Below, piece by piece: positions 1-5,275 of a DNA stretch of 5,275 nt. Position numbers and translations under genes: made by a program. The notes under the pieces were generated by a model, which was not told the DNA's origin, searched no databases, and saw only the letters and a list, made by a program, of their open reading frames with translations. Within the stretch, counting starts at the first letter, position 1. Each line of letters begins with the position of its first letter. The stretch is taken from positions 1-5,275 of the forward strand of contig JASHXZ010000591.1 of the NCBI GenBank assembly GCA_030043285.1, written 5' to 3'. The stretch is from Xanthobacteraceae bacterium. GTDB lineage: Bacteria > Pseudomonadota > Alphaproteobacteria > Rhizobiales > Xanthobacteraceae.

Positions 1-1666
1 TGGAGCCGCCGGCGAAGGTCGCGCAATTGCAGACGAAAATGCCGACGCTGCCGGCGACGATCAGGCCGTTGTTCCAAATGTTGCCGCTGAAGGTCGACAC
101 ATTGGTCAGCGAGATGCCGGTGAAGAGCGCACCGATCCGGCCCGAATTCGTAATGTCGCCGGAAAACGCGCTGACGCCCGAGACCTCGATGCCGTCGAAG
201 CCGGCAACGATCGTGCCCGCATTGCTGACATTGCCGACAAAGGACGACACGCCGGCGACCGCGGTGCCGGTCGCCGAACCGCCGACATGAATGCCGGAAA
301 CGGCCGCTCTGATCGTGCCGGTGTTGAGAATGTCGCCCGAAAAGATCGATATGCCGGCTGAGGCGCTGGTACCAAGGGACAAGGCGTGGCCGCCGACGAA
401 GATGCCGTCCGCGCTGACCGAGGTGATCCTGCCTGAATTGGTGACGCCGCCGGAGAACATGCTGATCGTGACCGATGCGCCGGTCCCAATCGCAGTCCCG
501 CCGACCATGATGCCGGGACCCCTCGCCAATATCCGACCCGAGTTGCTGATGCCGCCGCCGAAGGTCGAGATGGTCACGGCGACGCCGGAACCGAGGACGG
601 CGCCACCAACCGAAATACCGCCGCTGATCGCCGTGATCCTGCCGGAGTTGGTGATGCCACCGGAGAAGGTGGATATCGTCACGGCAGCATGGGAGCCGGC
701 CGCGACGCCGCCGACCAGGATGCCGCTGCCGGTGCGCGCCGTAATGGTGCCCGAGTTGCTGATGGCGCCGGAAAAGTTCGAGATCGAAATCGTTCCGCCG
801 GACGACGCCAGGCCGCCGACAACGATGCCATGACCGGCCCTGATGGCGCCGCTGTTGCTGATGTTGCCGGAAAAACTCGAGAGCGAAACCAGTCCGCCGA
901 AAATGGCCTTGCCGCCGACGATGATGCCGTTCGCGGTCGCGTGCGTGATGGTCCCGGAATTGCTGATGCTGCCGGTGAACGTCGAAATCGTCAGGGCCCC
1001 GCCCGACACAGCCGAGCCGCCGACGAAAATGCCGTTGGCGTGCGCCGTGATCGTGCCGGAGTTCGAGATGGCGCCGCCAAAGGTGGAAATCGTCGTGGTC
1101 GAGCCATTGCTGGTGGCCTTGCCGCCGACCCAGATGCCGTTGCGGCTCGCCGAGACCATGCCGGAATTGGTCACGCCGCCGTTAAAGGTCGAAATCGTCA
1201 TGGTGCCGCCGGCAGTCGCCTTGCCGGCGACCAAGATGCCATCGCGGGCCGTGATCGTGCCGGCATTGCTGATGCCGCTGGAGAAGGCGGAGATCTCCAC
1301 AACGCCGTTGCAGGCACAGGCTCCGACTCCGACACCGCTAGCGTTACTCGCCGTGATCGTGCCCGAATTGGTGATGCCGCCGCCAAAAGTCGAGATCTTC
1401 AGCAAGCCGCCGGCCAAGGCCGAGCCGCCGACGATGATGCCGCCGACGAAGCCGGCCGCGATGGTGCCGGCATTGCTGATACCGCCGGTGAGCGTCGGAC
1501 CGGCGATCAAGATCGCCGTGCCGGCGGACGTGATCGCGCTGTGATTGTCGATCGAAATGCCGCCGTTGATGATGCCGGTGCTGGAGATCGAGCCAGTGAC
1601 CGTGCCATTGACCAAAGCGATGCCGGACGGGCTGATCGTGCCTTCGTTGGTGATGTTGCCGGTGAA
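1..1666 (-). repeat. About 17 degenerate passenger repeats of 33-37 residues (~100-110 bp)
   Basis: Reading the minus strand, the core F-[STG]-G-[GNDAS]-[IV]-[ST]-N-[SA]-G recurs about every 33-37 codons, for example at N123, N158, N192 and N225 of the protein. Each core is followed by T-I-T-A and a short variable turn, then G-I-x-V-G-G, then a variable Gly/Ala/Ser stretch ending in T-I-S-T-F. The first two units (residues 59-115) are shorter and more divergent. Later ones are closer to consensus, and the last two to three before the window edge drift again (for instance I-W-N-N-G). Identity between units is visible in protein but only moderate in DNA, so this is an old array and not a recent expansion. 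The array continues beyond position 1. Confidence 0.85.
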
Positions 1667-1840
1667 GCTGGTGTTTTGGACGCAGACGTTGGCGGTGGTG
1701 TGCGCGGCCGGATTGTCGAAGCCCGCCGAAACGGTGTGCACGCAGGACGCCGCCCACGCCGATGGCATGCCTGTCCCGATCAGAAGCGCCATCGCCGAAC
1801 TCGACAGCAACAAGGCGCGCCTGCGCCGCCGCGCATACAT
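1..1840 (-). CDS. Repeat-rich autotransporter-type surface protein, N-terminal part (3' end outside window)
   Basis: Seen: an open frame of 613 codons reads leftward from ATG at 1840 to the window edge with no stop. The product starts with an export signal (five Arg, then a hydrophobic core, A-W-A at 28-30). Next is a short cap with C33 and C53, and from about residue 59 some 17 degenerate repeats of 33-37 residues built on G-x-I-[ST]-N-S-G-T-I-T-A ... G-I-x-V-G-G. Family knowledge: Gly/Ser/Asn/Thr repeats with regular Ile/Val/Phe spacing fold as right-handed beta-helices in type V autotransporter passengers, which are common in Bradyrhizobium relatives; these end in a C-terminal beta-barrel. 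Inference: this is the passenger half of such a protein, exposed on the outer membrane, and the barrel should lie beyond position 1. Start: ATG 1840 is the first ATG after an in-frame TGA 17 codons upstream, and it places the signal peptide at the very N-terminus. The role (adhesion, biofilm or other) cannot be read from the repeats. The gene is divergent from the TPR fusion gene. Alternative: a non-autotransporter repeat protein secreted by another route. Confidence 0.88.
   Translation of the reverse strand, partial: MYARRRRRALLLSSSAMALLIGTGMPSAWAASCVHTVSAGFDNPAAHTTANVCVQNTSFTGNITNEGTISPSGIALVNGTVTGSISSTGIINGGISIDNHSAITSAGTAILIAGPTLTGGISNAGTIAAGFVGGIIVGGSALAGGLLKISTFGGGITNSGTITASNASGVGVGACACNGVVEISAFSSGISNAGTITARDGILVAGKATAGGTMTISTFNGGVTNSGMVSASRNGIWVGGKATSNGSTTTISTFGGAISNSGTITAHANGIFVGGSAVSGGALTISTFTGSISNSGTITHATANGIIVGGKAIFGGLVSLSSFSGNISNSGAIRAGHGIVVGGLASSGGTISISNFSGAISNSGTITARTGSGILVGGVAAGSHAAVTISTFSGGITNSGRITAISGGISVGGAVLGSGVAVTISTFGGGISNSGRILARGPGIMVGGTAIGTGASVTISMFSGGVTNSGRITSVSADGIFVGGHALSLGTSASAGISIFSGDILNTGTIRAAVSGIHVGGSATGTAVAGVSSFVGNVSNAGTIVAGFDGIEVSGVSAFSGDITNSGRIGALFTGISLTNVSTFSGNIWNNGLIVAGSVGIFVCNCATFAGGS
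1751..1840 (-). other. Signal peptide of the repeat protein
   Basis: Residues 1-30 show the three classical parts. The n-region is strongly basic (R4-R8, five arginines in a row). The hydrophobic core runs from about A9 to T23 (A-L-L-L, then A-M-A-L-L-I-G). The c-region ends in S-A-W-A, fitting an A-x-A signal peptidase I site with cleavage after A30. The cysteine at 33 is not preceded by a proper lipobox, so a lipoprotein signal is unlikely. R-R-A-L-L vaguely resembles a Tat motif, but Sec export is usual for autotransporters. Confidence 0.85.
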
Positions 1841-1850
1841 CGACAAAATA

Positions 1851-1857
1851 CCCCATC
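1851..1857 (-). promoter_or_regulatory. Probable ribosome binding site for the autotransporter gene
   Basis: On the minus strand GATGGGG lies 10 nt before ATG 1840. It is an imperfect, slightly distant Shine-Dalgarno sequence, but the only purine-rich stretch close to this start. It begins directly at the base of the hairpin at 1858-1875, so folding of the leader could affect ribosome access. Confidence 0.45.
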
Positions 1858-1875
1858 CCGGGCGTTGCCGCCCGG
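1858..1875 (-). promoter_or_regulatory. Leader hairpin, 7-bp perfect stem with GNRA-type tetraloop
   Basis: On the minus strand CCGGGCG, GCAA, CGCCCGG forms a perfect 7-bp, nearly all-GC stem closed by a GCAA (GNRA family) loop. It ends 17 nt before the autotransporter ATG and touches the putative ribosome binding site. It is expected to be present in the mRNA if transcription starts upstream. A function (translation control, mRNA 5' stabilisation) is inference only; GC-rich DNA yields such stems by chance at some rate. Confidence 0.45.
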
Positions 1876-1890
1876 TGTCGGAATAACATC

Positions 1891-1911
1891 AAAAAGTCTG
1901 CCGCGGGCAGA
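1891..1911 (-). terminator. Terminator-like hairpin with T-tract in the autotransporter leader
   Basis: On the minus strand TCTGCC, CGC, GGCAGA (1911 to 1897) is a 6-bp stem with a 3-nt loop. It is followed, after one C, by TTTTT (1895-1891), the layout of a short Rho-independent terminator. No gene ends here, because the neighbouring TPR gene points away. If functional, it would be either an attenuator in the autotransporter leader or a block against antisense transcription leaving the TPR gene. The stem is short, so confidence is modest. Confidence 0.35.
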
Positions 1912-2027
1912 TTGTGGCATGCCGCGCGCCGCGTCGAAATTGAGCAACCGTTTGATTCGCTTAATTCCTGCCCGATGTTGCCCACCGGCCACATAAACTT
2001 TGCGCGGGCACGTCAAGCGGCCTTACC

Positions 2028-2054
2028 GCATTAGCTGCATTAGCGGCATTAGCT
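2028..2054. repeat. Three tandem copies of a 9-bp unit GCATTAGC(T/G)
   Basis: GCATTAGCT, GCATTAGCG and GCATTAGCT follow each other without spacers. The array ends 30 bp before the ATG of the TPR fusion gene, so it is in its leader or core promoter. Only one base differs among the units. Such arrays can vary in copy number by slippage or present repeated protein-binding half-sites; neither role is demonstrated here. Confidence 0.8.
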
Positions 2055-2068
2055 GCGGCGCGCGCCGC
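2055..2068. repeat. 14-bp perfect GC palindrome
   Basis: GCGGCGCGCGCCGC is its own reverse complement, starts immediately after the triple 9-bp repeat and ends 16 bp before ATG 2085. In RNA it could fold as a 5-bp GC stem with a GCGC loop where a Shine-Dalgarno region would normally begin. It may be a binding site, a translational hairpin, or simply GC-rich chance. Confidence 0.5.
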
Positions 2069-2084
2069 GTGATATCGAGCCGGC

Positions 2085-5000
2085 ATGAACGAGGCTGTCG
2101 GGCAAACCGGCATCATGTCGGCTGGCGACGCGCTCCTTTATGCGGAGCGCTGCCGTGCCGACGGCCGGCTCATGGAAGCCGAGGCGGTCTGCCGCCAAAT
2201 CCTCTCCGCGCAGCCGAATCTCGCCGAGGCTGCGCACCTGCTCGGCGTGATCGTCCATCAGAACGGCAAGCTCGGCGAGGCGATCGAGCACGTGGAGCGC
2301 GCCACCAAGCTGGCGCCGCAGGTGGCGCTGTTTCATGCAAATTTGGGGGAGATGCTGCGTCTTGGCGGCCGACCCAAGCTCGCCGCCGAGGCGGCGCACC
2401 GCGCGCTTGCCATCGACCCGAACATGGCCGCGGCCTGGAGCAATCTCGGCGTCGCGCTCTACGAACTGAAAGACTACGAGGAGGCGGCGCGCGCGCAGCG
2501 CAAGGCGATCGCGGCGGCGCCGAACTTCGCGCAGGCGCACAGCAATCTCGGCAATGCGCTGCATGCGCTCAAGCGCTTCGACGAGGCGCTCGCCGCCTAC
2601 CGGCGCGCGCTCGACATCGATCCGAACTTTGCCGACGGTTGGGCCAATCTCGGCACCACGCTGCATCACAGCGGCAGCTTCGACGACGGCATCGTGGCGC
2701 TGCGCCGCGCCATTGCGCTGGCGCCGCATCATGCCAATGCGCATTCCGGTCTCGGCATTCTGTTGTTGATGCGCGGCGATTTCGCCGAAGGTTGGGACGA
2801 ATACGAGTGGCGGCTGCGCTCGAACGAACGCAAAGGACCGCGCTTTCCGGAAAAACCCTGGGAGGGCGACAGCCTCGCCGGCCGACATATTTATGTGCAG
2901 GCCGAGCAGGGCTTTGGCGACACCTTGCAGTTCGCCCGCTATCTGCCGCTGCTCGCGGCGCGTGCTGGCAGCGTGACGCTCCGCGTGCATCAACAGCTCG
3001 TGACATTGCTGCGCGAGAGTCTGTCCGGCGTCACGGTGTTGGGCGACCGCGGCGATCCGGCACCATATCAATGCGACGCGGTGCTCTTGAGCCTGCCGCG
3101 GCTGTTGAAGACCCGGCTCGAAACCATTCCGGCGCAGCTGCCGTATCTGCGCGCGCCGGATGAGGCGTTGCGGCGCTGGCGCGAACGGCTCGGCACCATG
3201 AGCGGCCTCAAGGTCGGGCTGGTGTGGGCCGGCAATCCCGAGCACGTCAACGATCACCGCCGCTCGCTCGAACTCAAATTGCTGGAGCCGCTGCTCGCGG
3301 CCCGCGGCGCTTCGTTTGTCAGCCTGCAGGTCGGCCCGCGCGCCGGCGATCTGAAAAAGTTGGCGGCCATCGAAGATCTTTCGCCGGCGCTGTCTGATTT
3401 CGTCGAGTCGGCCGCGGCGGTGAGCGCGCTCGATCTGGTGATCACGGTCGACACATCGATGGCGCATCTTGCCGGCGCGCTCGGCAAGCCGGTCTGGGTG
3501 CTGCTGCCGTGGGTCACCGACTGGCGCTGGATGCTCAGCCGCGACGATAATCCATGGTACCCGACCATGCGGCTGTTTCGGCAGGAGCAGGGCGAGCACT
3601 GGCCCACAGTCATCGCGCGCGTCGAGCGAGATCTGAGCGCGGCTGCGGCCGGCGATGTTGCGGCCTTGACGCCGTTCAAGGCCGAGGGCGAGCGTCGCGC
3701 CGCGGCGGCTGCCGTCACCGTCGCCGCGGAGGCGGCGCACGCGGCGTCGTTATCGCGGACGCCGACACCGGAAGCCGCCATCCCGCAAAGCCTCAACGCC
3801 GGCCAGGCGCTCATCCTTGCCGAGCAGAAACGCCGCCACGGCTTGTTGGCCGATGCCGACGATCTCACGCGCCGCGCCGCCGCGGCCGAACCCGACAATG
3901 CCGAGGCCGAGCATATGCTCGGCATCATCGCGCACCAATCGGGCAAGCTTGCCGAGGCGATCGAGCACGTGCGCCGCGCCACAGCGCTCAAGCCCGAGGT
4001 CGCGCTCTATCACGCCAATCTCGGTGAGATGTGCCGGCTCGCCGGTCGCATCGACGAGGCGATTGCCGCCGGTCGCCGCGCGCTTGAGCTCAATCCGAAT
4101 TATCCCGGTGCGCTCAGCAATCTCGGCATCGCGCTGTTCGATCAGGGCAGGTTCGCCGACGCGCTCGCCCAATACGACCGCGCGCTCGCGCTCGACGACA
4201 CGTTCGCGCAAGCGCACTCGAATCGCGGCAACGCGCTGCAGCGGCTCAAGCGCTTCGCCGAGGCCGAACCGGCCTATCGGCGCGCCGTCGCGCTGCAGGC
4301 CGACTTTGCCGACGCCTGGGGCAATCTCGGCACCTGTCTGCGCGAGCTCAAACGGCCGCAGGAAGCCGAAGCTGTCTATCGCCGCGCGCTCGGGTTCAAT
4401 CCAAATAATCCCGACACGCTCGATAATCTGGCGCTGGCGCTCAAGGATCTCGATCGGCTCGACGAGGCCGCTGACATGGCGCGGCGCGCGCTCGAGATCG
4501 AGTCGCGCAGCGACAAGTTCTACGTCCATTACGCCACCATCCTGCTCGACCAGAAAAAAGTCGGCGAAGCCATGGTGGCGGTCAAGCGCGCGCTGGCGCT
4601 CAACGCCGACAATCACGACGCCGTCAATCTGATGGGCCGCATCACGTTCGAGTGCGGCGAATTGACGGAGTCGCTGACGTATTTCCGGCGCGCACTCGCG
4701 CTCAAGCCGGATCTCGCCGACGCGTTCAACAACATGGGCAACGTGCTCAAAGAGCTAGGCCGGCTCGACGAGGCGCTCGACGCCTATCGCGAAGCGCTGC
4801 GGCTCGACCCGGATATCAGCGGCGTCTACGTCAATCTCGCCGATTCAAAAAAATTCACCATCGGTGATCCGCACCTTGCCGCGATGGAAGCGCTCGCGGT
4901 CAAGACCAGCGGCTTGTCCAAGACCGACCGCATGCAGCTCGATTTCGCGCTCGGCAAAGCCTACGCCGACGTCAAGGACCATGCGCGCTCGTTCAAGCAC

Positions 5001-5275
5001 CTGTCCGCCGGCAATGCCGCCAAGCGCGCGACCATCGCGTATGACGAAGAGGGGACGTTGGCGCTGTTCGATCGCATCATCGCGGCGTTCAGCCGCGATC
5101 TCCTGGCGGCGAAATCGGGCGGCGGCGATCCTTCCGCGGCGCCGGTCTTTATCATCGGCATGCCGCGCTCGGGCACGACGCTGGTCGAGCAGATTATTGC
5201 CAGCCATCCGCTCGCTTACGGCGCCGGCGAATTGCAGACCCTCAATGACCTGCTGCTCAACGTCCGCGGCACGGA
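2085..5275 (+). CDS. TPR - GT9-like glycosyltransferase - TPR - sulfotransferase fusion protein (3' end outside window)
   Basis: Seen: one uninterrupted frame of 1063 codons from ATG 2085 to the window edge. Residues 14-248 are seven TPR units of about 34 residues. Residues 259-515 resemble the GT9/heptosyltransferase-like GT-B domain found in many alphaproteobacterial TPR proteins: E-Q-G-F-G-D-T-L-Q-F-A-R-Y near 274-286, W-A-G-N-P at 381-385, V-D-T-S-M-A-H-L-A-G from 455. An Ala-rich linker (517-571) leads to ten more TPR units (573-910), a helical spacer, and the start of a sulfotransferase with G-M-P-R-S-G-T-T-L (loop at 1027-1032), the 5'-phosphosulfate (PAPS) binding loop. The 3'-phosphate site and the rest of the fold lie outside. 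No signal peptide or membrane segment is visible, so it is probably cytoplasmic. Start: an in-frame TGA at 2070 limits it; ATG 2085 is first, ATG 2115 is an alternative, and neither has a strong Shine-Dalgarno. Substrates are unknown: surface glycan or the neighbouring autotransporter are candidates. Oddity: normally two separate proteins are seen with these halves. Confidence 0.9.
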   Translation, partial: MNEAVGQTGIMSAGDALLYAERCRADGRLMEAEAVCRQILSAQPNLAEAAHLLGVIVHQNGKLGEAIEHVERATKLAPQVALFHANLGEMLRLGGRPKLAAEAAHRALAIDPNMAAAWSNLGVALYELKDYEEAARAQRKAIAAAPNFAQAHSNLGNALHALKRFDEALAAYRRALDIDPNFADGWANLGTTLHHSGSFDDGIVALRRAIALAPHHANAHSGLGILLLMRGDFAEGWDEYEWRLRSNERKGPRFPEKPWEGDSLAGRHIYVQAEQGFGDTLQFARYLPLLAARAGSVTLRVHQQLVTLLRESLSGVTVLGDRGDPAPYQCDAVLLSLPRLLKTRLETIPAQLPYLRAPDEALRRWRERLGTMSGLKVGLVWAGNPEHVNDHRRSLELKLLEPLLAARGASFVSLQVGPRAGDLKKLAAIEDLSPALSDFVESAAAVSALDLVITVDTSMAHLAGALGKPVWVLLPWVTDWRWMLSRDDNPWYPTMRLFRQEQGEHWPTVIARVERDLSAAAAGDVAALTPFKAEGERRAAAAAVTVAAEAAHAASLSRTPTPEAAIPQSLNAGQALILAEQKRRHGLLADADDLTRRAAAAEPDNAEAEHMLGIIAHQSGKLAEAIEHVRRATALKPEVALYHANLGEMCRLAGRIDEAIAAGRRALELNPNYPGALSNLGIALFDQGRFADALAQYDRALALDDTFAQAHSNRGNALQRLKRFAEAEPAYRRAVALQADFADAWGNLGTCLRELKRPQEAEAVYRRALGFNPNNPDTLDNLALALKDLDRLDEAADMARRALEIESRSDKFYVHYATILLDQKKVGEAMVAVKRALALNADNHDAVNLMGRITFECGELTESLTYFRRALALKPDLADAFNNMGNVLKELGRLDEALDAYREALRLDPDISGVYVNLADSKKFTIGDPHLAAMEALAVKTSGLSKTDRMQLDFALGKAYADVKDHARSFKHLSAGNAAKRATIAYDEEGTLALFDRIIAAFSRDLLAAKSGGGDPSAAPVFIIGMPRSGTTLVEQIIASHPLAYGAGELQTLNDLLLNVRGT
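2121..2790 (+). repeat. Internal duplication, copy 1 (N-terminal TPR array)
   Basis: Residues 13-236 of the fusion protein align with residues 572-795 without any gap, at a constant offset of 1677 nt (559 codons). The best-conserved block is G-K-L-G-E-A-I-E-H-V ... H-A-N-L-G-E-M, where 24 of 30 residues match the second copy. The 19-bp stretch at 2276-2294 is identical to 3953-3971. Similarity extends over TPR units that face different catalytic domains, which indicates common descent of the two halves rather than generic TPR resemblance. Confidence 0.8.
2859..3629 (+). other. GT9-like glycosyltransferase domain of the fusion protein
   Basis: Residues 259-515. The block opens with P-W-x-G-x-x-L-A-G-R and the nucleotide-sugar/GT-B N-lobe signature G-F-G-D-T-L-Q-F-A-R-Y. 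It continues to a second Rossmann lobe beginning L-K-V-G-L-V-W-A-G-N-P, and carries D-L-V-I-T-V-D-T-S-M-A-H-L-A-G-A-L-G-K-P, the donor-site motif shared with ADP-heptose:LPS heptosyltransferases. It ends in W-R-W-M ... W-Y-P-T-M-R-L-F-R-Q. Only one cysteine is present in the domain (at P-Y-Q-C-D), so the cysteine-bound iron centre of the TibC-type autotransporter heptosyltransferases is absent. The donor and acceptor are not deducible. Confidence 0.72.
3798..4467 (+). repeat. Internal duplication, copy 2 (second TPR array)
   Basis: This is the second copy of the TPR array at 2121-2790. It preserves the non-canonical first units (A-G-x-A-L ... A-E; L-G-[VI]-I-x-H-Q-x-G-K-L) as well as the ordinary TPR units, so it starts at the same point as the true N-terminus of the protein, 12-13 residues in. 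After the colinear part, three further TPR units (residues 809-910) are present that copy 1 lacks; at the corresponding place copy 1 runs into its glycosyltransferase domain. Nucleotide divergence is considerable, so the duplication is old. Confidence 0.8.
5142..5275 (+). other. Start of sulfotransferase domain (PAPS-binding loop), truncated by window
   Basis: Residues 1020-1063: P-V-F-I-I-G followed by M-P-R-S-G-T-T-L-V-E-Q-I and A-S-H-P, then G-A-G-E-L. This is the strand-loop-helix of the sulfotransferase P-loop-like fold, with R1028-S1029-G1030-T1031-T1032 expected to bind the 5'-phosphosulfate of PAPS. The sequence matches TPR-linked sulfotransferases of proteobacteria, whose preceding helical spacer (here residues 911-1010) is also recognisable. 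The catalytic remainder is outside the window. Confidence 0.85.

Larger units (their letters stand above)
1841..2084. promoter_or_regulatory. Divergent intergenic control region
   Basis: These 244 bp separate two genes transcribed outward, so both promoters should lie here unless the transcripts start elsewhere. A relatively AT-richer stretch at about 1936-2000 (containing TTGAGC, TTGATT and CATAAA) is the likeliest promoter zone, but I could not pair a convincing -35 with a -10 on either strand. The autotransporter side contains two hairpins (1858-1875 and 1897-1911). The TPR side contains a 9-bp triple repeat and a GC palindrome. No small ORF or RNA gene was recognised. Confidence 0.6.

Noticed and set aside
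1819..1840. Tat export signal in the repeat protein (run of Arg followed by A-L-L)
   Set aside because: The full Tat consensus is not met, the signal is ordinary for Sec, and autotransporter passengers must remain unfolded for export.
1344..1994. Minus-strand open frame starting at 1994, upstream of the autotransporter start
   Set aside because: It is shifted relative to the repeat frame and becomes His/Arg-rich nonsense; it neither has a signal peptide nor extends the real protein.
291..1996. Long plus-strand open frames (for example 291-833, 843-1544, 1545-1886, 689-1996) opposite the repeat protein
   Set aside because: They are antisense or shifted-frame shadows. Their Met/Pro/Leu/Glu-rich repetition mirrors the minus-strand repeats, whereas the minus frame gives a signal peptide and a coherent repeat protein.
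1990..2016. Minus-strand promoter TTGACG (2016-2011) with TATGTG (1995-1990)
   Set aside because: The spacer is only 15 bp and the -10 match is weak, so it is not better than chance.
2049..3740. 563-residue minus-strand open frame opposite the TPR fusion gene
   Set aside because: Arg/Ala/Gln-rich translation with no recognisable domain; GC-rich coding DNA commonly leaves its antisense frame open. The plus strand carries clear TPR and GT motifs.
3633..3797. A separate gene start for the TPR-sulfotransferase half within the linker
   Set aside because: No ATG or GTG and no Shine-Dalgarno in this stretch, and the frame is uninterrupted. Only weak TTG codons exist, so a single fusion protein is the simpler reading.
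3750..4616. 288-residue minus-strand open frame and the 271-residue plus-strand frame 3817-4632
   Set aside because: Both are shadows of the second TPR array. The true frame shows regular TPR signatures and remains open from 2085.

Overview
The window holds two large divergent genes, each running off one edge, separated by a 244-bp intergenic region with several small structured sequences. The DNA is GC-rich with strong G/C third-position bias in both genes. The protein families are a serine/glycine/asparagine-repeat autotransporter-type passenger and a TPR protein of the 'EQGFGDTLQFARY' type. Together these point to an alphaproteobacterium, most likely Hyphomicrobiales (Bradyrhizobium / Rhodopseudomonas / Xanthobacteraceae-like). 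That assignment is an inference from family flavour, not a database match.

Layout. (1) Positions 1-1840, minus strand: the first 613 codons of a secreted, repeat-built surface protein. It has a signal peptide, a short cysteine-bracketed N-terminal cap, then about 17 degenerate 33-37-residue repeats of the form F-x-G-x-I-[ST]-N-S-G-x-I-...-G-I-x-V-G-G. The C-terminal part, where a beta-barrel translocator would be expected, lies beyond position 1. (2) Positions 1841-2084: the divergent control region. On the autotransporter side it carries a terminator-like hairpin plus T-tract and a GNRA-capped 7-bp hairpin abutting the ribosome binding site. On the other side it carries a triple 9-bp tandem repeat and a 14-bp GC palindrome. 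(3) Positions 2085-5275, plus strand: the first 1063 codons of a very large cytoplasmic protein ordered TPR array 1, a GT9-like (heptosyltransferase-type GT-B) domain, an Ala-rich linker, TPR array 2, and the start of a sulfotransferase domain with the PAPS-binding P-R-S-G-T-T loop. The window ends 31 residues after that loop.

The two TPR arrays align without a single gap at a constant 1677-nt offset over roughly 220 residues. The gene therefore looks like a read-through fusion of two formerly tandem paralogues, a TPR-glycosyltransferase and a TPR-sulfotransferase. Because a GT9-like enzyme and a sulfotransferase sit divergently next to a Ser/Thr/Asn-rich passenger, a testable idea is that the fused enzyme decorates the autotransporter (glycosylation followed by sulfation) in the cytoplasm before export. 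A role in surface polysaccharide modification is equally compatible with the sequence. No RNA genes, mobile elements, CRISPR arrays or additional genes were seen.
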